Assembly (NCBI GenBank): GCA_964406375.1
Contig: CAYORM010000019.1
Location: 1-51,585 of the forward strand
Direction of reading: 5' to 3'
DNA from: CAYORM01 sp964406375
Lineage (GTDB): Bacteria; Pseudomonadota; Alphaproteobacteria; DSM-16000; Inquilinaceae
Length of the DNA: 51,585 bases
In this document: positions 42,325 through 49,668 of the stretch, piece by piece
Numbering within the stretch: the stretch's first letter is position 1
Layout: every line of letters starts with the position of its first letter
Made by a program: the position numbers and the translations under genes
Notes under the pieces: model-generated
What the model was told of the DNA's origin: nothing
Seen by the model: only the letters and a program-made list of their open reading frames with translations
The model's database searches: none

Positions 42325-43161
42325 ATGCTGACAGAGGACCAGATCCGCCGCTACCACGCCGACGGTTTCATCGTCCTGCCGGGCTTCAAGGGCGCCGAGG
42401 AGATCGCGGCGCTGCGCTCGCGCGCGGCTGAGATCGTCGAGGCCTTCGATCCTGACACGCTGTCGGTCTTCTCGACGCGGGACCAGGACCGGCGCTTCGA
42501 CCGCTACATCATGGAATCGGCCGACAAAATCCGCTGCTTCTTCGAGGAGGAGGCGCTGGACGCCGAGGGCCGACTCACCCGCCCCAAGCCGCTGGCGATC
42601 AACAAGATCGGCCATGCGATGCACGACCTCGACCCGGTCTTCGACCGCTTCTCGCGCGACCCGCGCCTCGCCGCCATCGCGGCGGCGATCGGCATCGCCG
42701 CACCGCTGCTGTGGCAGTCCATGTACATCTTCAAGCAGCCGGAAATCGGCGGCGAGGTGCGCTGGCATCAGGATGCGACCTTCTTCGTGACCGAGCCGCA
42801 GAGCGTCACCGGCTTCTGGTTCGCGCTCGAGAAGGCCGACCGGACCAATGGCTGCCTGTGGGTCGAGCCGGGCGGCCATCGCGGCCCGCTGCGCGAGCGA
42901 TTCGTCGTCCGCGACGGCGAGAGCATCCTCGAGCGGCTCGATGCGGCGCCCTGGCCCGGTCCGGCGGAGGCGGTGCCGGTGGAGGTCGAGGCTGGCGCGC
43001 TCGTCGTGTTCGACGGCCTCCTGCCGCATTACAGCGCACCCAACCGCTCCCCGGTCTCACGGCAGGCCTATACGCTGCACGTCACCGACGGCCGCGCCGC
43101 CTATTCGCCTGAGAACTGGCTGCAGCGGGGGCCCGCATTGCCGGTACGCGGCTTCGCCTGA
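42325..43161 (+). CDS. Phytanoyl-CoA dioxygenase (PhyH) family protein
   Basis: A 278-residue Fe(II)/2-oxoglutarate-dependent oxygenase. Iron ligands are His148 and Asp150 (RWHQDATFF) and His235 (GLLPHYSAPN); Arg246 (SRQAYTLH) should bind 2-oxoglutarate. The opening LTEDQIRRYHADGFIVLPG is typical of PhyH. The substrate is unknown; members hydroxylate acyl-CoAs, ectoine or other small molecules. GAGGG precedes the ATG, and the gene lies 11 nt after the aminopeptidase P gene, so they share a transcript. That pairing does not by itself reveal a pathway. Confidence 0.92.
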   Translation: MLTEDQIRRYHADGFIVLPGFKGAEEIAALRSRAAEIVEAFDPDTLSVFSTRDQDRRFDRYIMESADKIRCFFEEEALDAEGRLTRPKPLAINKIGHAMHDLDPVFDRFSRDPRLAAIAAAIGIAAPLLWQSMYIFKQPEIGGEVRWHQDATFFVTEPQSVTGFWFALEKADRTNGCLWVEPGGHRGPLRERFVVRDGESILERLDAAPWPGPAEAVPVEVEAGALVVFDGLLPHYSAPNRSPVSRQAYTLHVTDGRAAYSPENWLQRGPALPVRGFA

Positions 43162-43256
43162 GCCGCCCTGCCATAACCCCTGGCAAAAGGCGTGATCCCG
43201 CGACGGTTTTCTGCCATGTATCCGCCATTGACCACATCTCTTGCCGAGGTTCGGGC

Positions 43257-43610
43257 GTGATCCATCGAATGCTCATACCGTCGATCCTGGCCACGATCGT
43301 GCTGGCCGGCTGCCAGACCTTCGGCGGCGGGGCGCGGATGGAAGGCCCGGTCGCGAGCAATGCCGCGCGCTGTGCCGGCTATTTCGCGGTTACCGAGCGT
43401 GACCCCTCCGAGCTGAAGGTGCGCCAGCTACAGGCGATCGCCGAGCATCGGGCGGCGACCGACAACGTGCCGCGCGCGGCGCTGGTCTCGATCTTCAATG
43501 ATGGCAGCGCCACCGCGGCCTCGGGCACGGGCGAGGCTTTCGACGCGCTGGCACAGGGATGCCCGGCGCTCTATGAGGAACTGTCAGGAAGCTATCGCTT
43601 CTCGAACTGA
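43257..43610 (+). CDS. Small lipoprotein of unknown function
   Basis: A 117-residue protein with a lipoprotein signal: hydrophobic residues 6-18 and lipobox LAGC with Cys19 as the lipidation site. The mature part has two further cysteines (AARCAGYF and AQGCPALYE) that could form a disulfide, and a helix-rich middle (ELKVRQLQAIAEHRAATDN). I do not recognise the family. GAGG lies 7 nt before the GTG used here; an ATG four codons in is the alternative. The gene converges on ligA with a strong hairpin between the stops. Confidence 0.72.
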   Translation: MIHRMLIPSILATIVLAGCQTFGGGARMEGPVASNAARCAGYFAVTERDPSELKVRQLQAIAEHRAATDNVPRAALVSIFNDGSATAASGTGEAFDALAQGCPALYEELSGSYRFSN

Positions 43611-43628
43611 GCGCGCTCGACGGGGACT

Positions 43629-43651
43629 GCGGCACCGTCAGCCGGTGCCGC
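43629..43651. terminator. Hairpin between convergent lipoprotein and ligA genes
   Basis: GCGGCACCG at 43629-43637 and CGGTGCCGC at 43643-43651 form a perfect 9-bp stem with a 5-nt loop that overlaps the ligA stop codon. It could stop transcription from both sides. There is no T-run on either strand, so intrinsic termination would be weak. Confidence 0.42.
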
Positions 43652-45755
43652 CCTCGCCGATCATCGCCAGCCATTCTTCCTCGGTCAGAGTCGTGACGCC
43701 GAGTTCCTGCGCCTTGCGTGCCTTGGATCCGGCATCAGCCCCGACCACGAGGTAATCCGTCCGCGACGACACCGAGCCCGCCACCTTGGCGCCCAGCGCC
43801 TCGGCACGCGCCTTGGCTTCCGGGCGGGTCATCCGTTCCATCGTGCCGGTGAAGACGATGGTCTTGCCGGCCAGTGCGCTCTCCTGCGCCACCGGGCGGG
43901 CGAAGGGTTCGATCTCGATCGCCGCCTCGAGCCGGGCGATCTCCTCGAGATTGTGCGGCTCACCGAAGAAGGCGAGCAGGTCGCGTGCCACCGACGGCCC
44001 GATCTGGTCGATGGCGACGAGATCGGCATAGGCGTCAGAGGCGGGGTCCTGGGCCGCCGCCATCGCCGCCTTCAGCGCGGCGAAGCTGCCATAGTGTCGC
44101 GCCAGCAGCCGCGCCGTCGCCTGGCCGATCTGCCGGATGCCGAGGGCGTAGACGAAGCGGTCCAGCGCGATGCGGCGGCGGGCGGCGATCGCATCGAAGA
44201 GCTTGCGCGCGCTGCGCTCGCCCCAGCCCTCGCGGCGGCGCAGCGGCGTCAGCGACGCGCGGTCCTTCTCCTCGAGCGCGAAGATGTCGGACGGCATCCG
44301 GATCAGGCCGTCGGCGAAGAAGGCGCGGATGTTCTTGTCGCCGAGCCCCTCGATGTCGAAGGCATCGCGCGAGGCGAAATGGCGCAACCGCTCCACCGAC
44401 TGGGCGGGGCAGACGAGGCCGCCGGTGCAGCGCCGGACGGCGCCGCCCTCCTCCCGCACGGCATGGCTGCCGCATTCAGGACAGGTCTCGGGGAAACGGT
44501 AGGGCTCGGCGCCCTCAGGCCGCTTGTCCGGCAGCACCCCGACGATCTGCGGGATCACGTCGCCGGCCCGCTGCACCACCACGGTATCGCCGACCCGGAC
44601 GTCCTTACGGCGGATCTCATCCTCATTGTGCAGAGTGGCGTTCGAGACGACGACGCCGCCCACAGTGACCGGCTCGAGCCGCGCGACCGGCGTCAGCGCG
44701 CCGGTCCGGCCGACCTGAATGTCGATCGCCCGCAGCACCGTCGTCGCCCGCTCGGCCGGGAATTTGTGCGCAATCGCCCAGCGCGGTGCCCGGCTGACGA
44801 AGCCCAGCCGCTCCTGCCAGTCGAGCCGGTCGACCTTGTAGACGACGCCGTCGATATCGTAAGGCAGGCCCGGCCGCCGCTCCTGGATGTCGCGGTAATA
44901 GGCGAGCAGCGCGTCGACGTCGCGGCACAGTCTCGACGGCTCGTTGAGAGGGATGCCCCAGTCGCGGATGCGCGCGCGGATCTCGACCATGCTCCGCCCG
45001 AGCGGCTCCGAGGTCTCCCCCCAGCCATAGCCGAAAAAGCGCAGGGGCCGCGACGCCGTGATCGATGGATCGAGCTGGCGGAGGCTGCCGGCCGCGGCGT
45101 TGCGCGGGTTGGCGAACAGGGGCTCACCGGCCGCGGCACGGCGCTCGTTGAGCGCGGTGAAGGCCGCCCGCTCCATATAGACCTCGCCGCGGATCTCCAG
45201 CACCTCGGGACAGGGCGGCGACAGCCGGCCGGGCACGTCGGCGATGGTCGCGACGTTCGCCGTCACATCCTCGCCCTCCTGCCCGTCACCCCGCGTGGCG
45301 GCCTGGCGCAGACGCCCGCCCTCATAACGCAGCGAGCAGGACAGCCCGTCGATCTTCGGCTCCGCGAGGATCTCGAGCACCGTCGATTCCTCGCGCAGTT
45401 CGCGGATGAAACTGCGGATCGAGGTAACGAAGTCGTGGACATCGTCCGCGGTAAAAGCATTGCCGAGCGACAGCATCGGCACCGCATGGCGGATCTTGCG
45501 GAAGCCGCCGGCCGCCGGCGCCCCTACCCGTCGCTCCGGGCTGTCGGGACGGGCGAGTTCCGGAAAACGGGATTCGATCGCCAGATTGCGCCGACGCAGC
45601 GCGTCATAGGCCGCATCATCGACCACCGGCGCATCGTCCTGATAATAGGCGCGATCATGCGCGGCGATCTCCTCGGCCAGGGCTGCGAGCTCGGCCGCCG
45701 CCTCTTCCGGGCTCAGCGCGTCGACGGGGACCTCGCGCAGGGTGCGCGGGCTCAT
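43638..45755 (-). CDS. ligA: NAD-dependent DNA ligase
   Basis: A 705-residue ligase that seals nicks in replication and repair using NAD+. Adenylation site Lys134 is in EPKIDGLS. The N-terminal Ia domain (AHDRAYYQDDAPVVDDAAYD) binds NMN. The OB fold is followed by a four-cysteine zinc finger (CPECGSH then CTGGLVCP), helix-hairpin-helix repeats (IRQIGQATARLLARHYGS) and a C-terminal BRCT domain (ALAGKTIVFTGTMERMTRPEAKARAEALGAKVAGSVS). The length is usual. Its ATG overlaps the recN stop as ATGA. It is the end of a leftward run starting at ftsZ. Confidence 0.97.
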   Translation of the reverse strand: MSPRTLREVPVDALSPEEAAAELAALAEEIAAHDRAYYQDDAPVVDDAAYDALRRRNLAIESRFPELARPDSPERRVGAPAAGGFRKIRHAVPMLSLGNAFTADDVHDFVTSIRSFIRELREESTVLEILAEPKIDGLSCSLRYEGGRLRQAATRGDGQEGEDVTANVATIADVPGRLSPPCPEVLEIRGEVYMERAAFTALNERRAAAGEPLFANPRNAAAGSLRQLDPSITASRPLRFFGYGWGETSEPLGRSMVEIRARIRDWGIPLNEPSRLCRDVDALLAYYRDIQERRPGLPYDIDGVVYKVDRLDWQERLGFVSRAPRWAIAHKFPAERATTVLRAIDIQVGRTGALTPVARLEPVTVGGVVVSNATLHNEDEIRRKDVRVGDTVVVQRAGDVIPQIVGVLPDKRPEGAEPYRFPETCPECGSHAVREEGGAVRRCTGGLVCPAQSVERLRHFASRDAFDIEGLGDKNIRAFFADGLIRMPSDIFALEEKDRASLTPLRRREGWGERSARKLFDAIAARRRIALDRFVYALGIRQIGQATARLLARHYGSFAALKAAMAAAQDPASDAYADLVAIDQIGPSVARDLLAFFGEPHNLEEIARLEAAIEIEPFARPVAQESALAGKTIVFTGTMERMTRPEAKARAEALGAKVAGSVSSRTDYLVVGADAGSKARKAQELGVTTLTEEEWLAMIGEGGTG

Positions 45756-47434
45756 CCGTCATTCCCCGCGAGCAGGGCATCCGCCGCCGCCCGTGCCTCA
45801 TCCGTGATCCGCGCTCCCGACAGCATCCGCGCAATCTCCTCCCGCCGCGCCGCCGCGTCCAGCACCTCGATGCGGGTGGCGGTTCCGGCGGTGCTGGTCG
45901 CTTTCGACACTTTCAGATGATGATGGGCGCGGGCCGCGACCTGCGGATTATGGGTGACGGCGAAGACCTGGACATGGGCGCCGAGCCGGCGCAGCCGGTC
46001 GCCCACCGCCTCGGCCACCGCGCCGCCGATGCCGGTGTCGATCTCGTCGAATACCATGGCCGGTGCGCTGCCCGGATCGCCTCGCCGTGAGAGCACGAGC
46101 TTGAGGGCCAGCATGAAACGGGCGAGCTCCCCGCCCGAAGCGATGCGGTTGAGCGGGCCGGCCGGTGCGTCGGGATTGGTGGCCACCTCGAAGACGACGC
46201 TCTCGCGCCCCTCCGGTCCGCCGGCATCCTCCGCCACCGGCACCAGCGTAGTAGTGAAGCGGGCCCGCCCGAGCCGCAGCGGCGCGAGCTCGACCGTCAC
46301 CGCCTCGTCGAGCGCCGCAGCGGCTGCGTGCCGCGCCTCCGACAGCCGTCCGGCCGCCGCGTCGTAGTCCGCGCGCAGCCGGCCCGCCTCGGCCGAAAGG
46401 CGACCGATCTCGGCCTCGCCCCCCTCGATCGCGGCCAGGCGCGCCGTCATCTCCTGCCGCAGCGCGTCGAGCGCGTCGACCGGCACGCCGTGCTTGCGCG
46501 CCACCGCCCGCAGCGCATGCAGGCGGTCATCCAGACGCTCCAGCGCATCGCCGTCGAAATCGAGTGCCGCCGCCACGCTCTGCAGCGCCTGCTCGGCCTC
46601 GGCCGCGGCGTCGGCGGCACGGGCGATCGCGTCGAGCGCGGCATCGAGCCGCCCCTGCGCGCGATCGGCGACGCGCACGAGCTGCCGCTGTGCCGCGGCG
46701 AGCGCCCGGCCGGCACCGCGATCCCCCGCAAGCGCCTCGGTGGCCTCGACGATCGCCTCGACGAGGCGACCACTGGCCTGCAGGAGTTGCCGGCGCTCGG
46801 TGAGACCGGCCTCCTCATCGGGCTCCGGGGCGAGGCGGTCGAGCTCCTCGACGGCGTGGCGAAGGAAATCGGCCTCCGCCGCGGCCACCTCCGCCTGCCG
46901 GCGCGCGGCCTCCAGCGCCCGCTCTGCCGTGCGCCAGTCCTCCCAGGCCGTGCGGCAGGCGGCGAGGAGTTCGCCATTGCCGGCGAAGGCGTCGAGCACG
47001 GCGCGATGGTTGCGCGGGTCGAGCAGACCTTGCGTGTCGAACTGCCCATGGATCTCCACGAGCCCGGCGCCGATCTGGCGCAGCAGCCCGACGGAGACCG
47101 GCTGGTCGGCGATGAAGGCGCGGCTGCGGCCATCCGCTTGCAGCACGCGCCGGGCGACCAATATCGCATCGGAAGCGTCGATCCCATTCTCGGCCAGGAT
47201 GTGCCGGACGGGGTGATCGGCGGCGAGTGCGAACTCGGCCGAGACGGTCGCCGTCTCGGCACCCGGACGCACCAGACCGGAATCGGCACGCGCCCCGAGG
47301 GCGAGACCGAGCGCGTCGAGCAAGATGGATTTGCCCGCACCGGTCTCGCCGGTCAGCACCGTCAGACCGCTCTCGAAACCGATCGTGAGCGTCTCGATCA
47401 GGACGACGTTCCTGATCGAAAGGCCGACGAACAT
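45752..47434 (-). CDS. recN: DNA repair protein RecN
   Basis: A 560-residue SMC-like ATPase of double-strand break repair. Walker A GETGAGKS is at 29-36 in the canonical N-terminus (MFVGLSIRNVVLIETLTIGFESGLTVLTGETG). The middle is a long Ala/Glu/Arg-rich coiled coil. The C-terminal head has the signature region (NRIASGGELARFMLALK), Walker B (AMVFDEIDTGIGG) and the VFAVTHNPQVAARA switch. The start at 47434 is fixed by homology; the upstream open frame belongs to the bamD shadow. Its stop overlaps the ligA start, and bamD ends 13 nt upstream. Confidence 0.96.
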   Translation of the reverse strand: MFVGLSIRNVVLIETLTIGFESGLTVLTGETGAGKSILLDALGLALGARADSGLVRPGAETATVSAEFALAADHPVRHILAENGIDASDAILVARRVLQADGRSRAFIADQPVSVGLLRQIGAGLVEIHGQFDTQGLLDPRNHRAVLDAFAGNGELLAACRTAWEDWRTAERALEAARRQAEVAAAEADFLRHAVEELDRLAPEPDEEAGLTERRQLLQASGRLVEAIVEATEALAGDRGAGRALAAAQRQLVRVADRAQGRLDAALDAIARAADAAAEAEQALQSVAAALDFDGDALERLDDRLHALRAVARKHGVPVDALDALRQEMTARLAAIEGGEAEIGRLSAEAGRLRADYDAAAGRLSEARHAAAAALDEAVTVELAPLRLGRARFTTTLVPVAEDAGGPEGRESVVFEVATNPDAPAGPLNRIASGGELARFMLALKLVLSRRGDPGSAPAMVFDEIDTGIGGAVAEAVGDRLRRLGAHVQVFAVTHNPQVAARAHHHLKVSKATSTAGTATRIEVLDAAARREEIARMLSGARITDEARAAADALLAGNDG

Positions 47435-47447
47435 CGCACCCGGGCGT

Positions 47448-48290
47448 CTACAGGATGGAATCGAGCGTCCGGTCGAGGAAGCTCCGGTCGTCGGGCGGAC
47501 GGACACCCTCGTCGACCAGCAGCGCATAGGTGTCGAGATACCAATCGCTGCCAGGGTAGTTGTAGCCGAGCACCGCCGCCACGTGACGCGCCTCCTCATG
47601 CAGGCCCAGCATGGTGTAGGCCTCGACGAGGCGGTGCAGCGCCTCGGGCACGTGGCTCGTCGTCTGATAGGTGCGGATGACGTTCTTGAAGCGGTTGATC
47701 GCGGCGTTGAGGTCGCCCCGGTACAGATAGAACCGCCCGATCGACATCTCCTTGCCGGCGAGCTGATCATAGGTCAGGTCGCGCTTCAGCCGCGCGTCCT
47801 GGGCATATTCGCTGTCCGGGAATCGGCTGATGACGTCATTGAGCGCGATCAGCGCCTGCTGGGTCATCGCCTGGTCACGGCCGACATCGACGATGCGGTC
47901 GTAATAGGTCAATGCCTTCAGATAGTAGGCGTAGGCCAAGTTCGGGTTGCCTGGCCGGACCGCGATGAAGTTGTCGAGGGTGACGATCGCCTGATCGTAA
48001 TTACCCGAGCGGTAGCTCGCATAGGCCGACATGAGCTCGGCATCCGCGGCGTAGCTCGAATACGGATGCTGGCGTCCGACCTCGCCGAACAGCGAGACCG
48101 CCTCCTGCAGATCGCCCTCACGGAAACTCTGCTCGGCCTGACCGTAGAGTTCGTCGGCCGGTCGCTCGACATAGGTCGTCTCGCTTCCGCCGCAGGCGGT
48201 GAGCAGCAGCAGCGACGCCGCCGCGCCGAGGCGCAGGGCCGTGGCCGGGCGCAGGCCCGGGGCAGTACGATGTCCGGCACGCATGGTCAC
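47448..48290 (-). CDS. bamD: Outer membrane protein assembly factor BamD
   Basis: A 280-residue lipoprotein of the BAM complex, which inserts beta-barrel proteins into the outer membrane. A signal peptide ends in the lipobox LTAC with Cys33. The mature part is TPR-rich (ELYGQAEQSFREGDLQEAVSLFGEVGRQHPYSSYA; YRSGNYDQAIVTLDNFIAVRPGN; MSIGRFYLYRGDLNAAINRFKNVI), the last being a BamD signature. The GTG at 48290 is used because AGAAGG lies 10 nt upstream; an ATG at 48284 is possible. That ribosome-binding site sits in a short hairpin. Confidence 0.95.
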   Translation of the reverse strand: MTMRAGHRTAPGLRPATALRLGAAASLLLLTACGGSETTYVERPADELYGQAEQSFREGDLQEAVSLFGEVGRQHPYSSYAADAELMSAYASYRSGNYDQAIVTLDNFIAVRPGNPNLAYAYYLKALTYYDRIVDVGRDQAMTQQALIALNDVISRFPDSEYAQDARLKRDLTYDQLAGKEMSIGRFYLYRGDLNAAINRFKNVIRTYQTTSHVPEALHRLVEAYTMLGLHEEARHVAAVLGYNYPGSDWYLDTYALLVDEGVRPPDDRSFLDRTLDSIL

Positions 48291-48306
48291 AGAAGGATCG
48301 CCTTCT
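48291..48306 (-). promoter_or_regulatory. Hairpin covering the bamD ribosome-binding site
   Basis: In the mRNA, AGAAGG (48306-48301) pairs perfectly with CCTTCT (48296-48291) around a 4-nt loop CGAT. AGAAGG is the only Shine-Dalgarno-like sequence before bamD, so folding would hide it. Confidence 0.4.
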
Positions 48307-48401
48307 CGCGGTTCGTCGGTCCCTTATAGCAGCGCGACGCGTCGCGGCGATACCGGCGTCGGTCCCTGCCGGGGGCCGGTGCAGGACGGGTCGTCCGGCG
48401 T

Positions 48402-49340
48402 TCAGGCCGCGACCGTCTGCGCCTCGTCGATGCGTGAGGCGGGCTCGACCCCGACCGAGGTGTCGAAGCACCAGGACGCATCATCGGCGAACAGCGCATG
48501 CAGCAGCCGGTTGTTCAGCGCGTGGCCCGATTTGCGGCCGGTGAAGGCGCCGAGGATCGGCGCGCCCGCCAGGAAGAGATCGCCGATCGAATCGAGGATC
48601 TTGTGCCGGACGAATTCGTCCTCGTAGCGCAGCCCCTCGGCGTTCATCACCCGGTCGCCATTGATGACGATGGCGTTGTCGAGCGAACCGCCGCGAGCAA
48701 GGCCGACGCGGCGCAGCGCTTCGACCTCATGCAGGAAGCCGAAGGTCCGCGCGCGCGCCAGATCCTGCTTGAACGTGCCGTTGACCAGCCGGACCGAACC
48801 GCTCTGCCGCGCCACCGCCCGGCTCTCGAACTCGATCTCGAAGGCGAAGGACGGGGTCGGCGACGGCGCGATCCGCGCCAGCTTGTCGCCGTCGATCACC
48901 TCGACCGGCCGCAGCACCCGGATCGACCGGCGCAGCGCCGCCTGGCTGACCAGCCCGGCGCATTCGATCAGGAAGACGAAGGGTCCGGCGCTGCCGTCCA
49001 TGATCGGCACCTCCGGCCCATCGAGCTCGACGACGGCATTGTCGACGCCACAGCCCCGGAACGCCGCCATCAGATGCTCGATCGTGCCGACCCGCGTGCC
49101 GGCGCTGTTGCCGACGACGGTGCACAGGCGCGAATCGACGACGCAATCCCAGCGGGCCGGGACGATCCGTGCCCCCTGCGGCACGTCGGTGCGCACGAAG
49201 ACGATCCCGGTATTCACGTCACCGGGCCGCAGCGTCATCGTCACAGGCGCGCCCGTGTGAAGCCCGACCCCGGTGCATTTGATCGGAGCCTTCAGCGTCT
49301 TCTGGGTCGCCGGGGCGACGTCGGTGGCAAGATGCGACAC
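48402..49340 (-). CDS. lpxC: UDP-3-O-acyl-N-acetylglucosamine deacetylase
   Basis: A 312-residue zinc enzyme that catalyses the committed step of lipid A synthesis. Zinc ligand His89 is in TIEHLMAAFRGCGVDNA; the second pair is in RHKILDSIGDLFLAG (His and Asp), and the catalytic His is in GHALNNRLLHAL. The acidic segment PIMDGSAGPF is also conserved. Length and domain order are standard. The start coordinate is a GTG without a clear ribosome-binding site. It follows ftsZ at a 328-nt distance, the usual alphaproteobacterial order. Confidence 0.96.
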   Translation of the reverse strand: MSHLATDVAPATQKTLKAPIKCTGVGLHTGAPVTMTLRPGDVNTGIVFVRTDVPQGARIVPARWDCVVDSRLCTVVGNSAGTRVGTIEHLMAAFRGCGVDNAVVELDGPEVPIMDGSAGPFVFLIECAGLVSQAALRRSIRVLRPVEVIDGDKLARIAPSPTPSFAFEIEFESRAVARQSGSVRLVNGTFKQDLARARTFGFLHEVEALRRVGLARGGSLDNAIVINGDRVMNAEGLRYEDEFVRHKILDSIGDLFLAGAPILGAFTGRKSGHALNNRLLHALFADDASWCFDTSVGVEPASRIDEAQTVAA

Positions 49341-49668
49341 GGTCTGTGGACCCCCGGGGGCGGTTGACGGGCCGCGGCGTCGGGACGAGGCGCAGGCGCC
49401 CTGTTCCGGCCGCGCGCCGCCTCGACACGGCGGCTGCTACGCGACACTGGTAGCGCTAAGAGCCGGAAGCGGGAAATCAAAGTTTGTTTCGGAATGTATC
49501 GCCGCGTTTCAGCTTGTACCTCAATGGTTTTCCGCGCGTCCTCAACGTGATGCTTCGGCCAGATCGACGGCATTTGTCAGAACTGCCGGAGAACGGGCAC
49601 AGGTATAAGCTAGGCCGGGTGGCGGCGTCACCGCCACCCGGCCTCGCCTCCAAGCCCGTCTGCCTGCC
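49341..49668. other. Intergenic region between ftsZ and lpxC, no gene
   Basis: These 328 bases hold no convincing coding region. They include a hairpin terminator next to ftsZ and a lower-GC stretch at about 49470-49610 (for example GGGAAATCAAAGTTTG), the likely site of the lpxC promoter. I could not define -35 and -10 boxes with confidence. Confidence 0.7.
49612..49644 (-). terminator. Stem-loop downstream of ftsZ
   Basis: AGGCCGGGTGGCGG at 49612-49625 and CCGCCACCCGGCCT at 49631-49644 form a perfect 14-bp stem with loop CGTCA, 24 nt past the ftsZ stop. The tail on the minus strand (AGCTTATACC) is only slightly T-rich, so the terminator may need a factor or mainly protect the 3' end. Confidence 0.65.
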
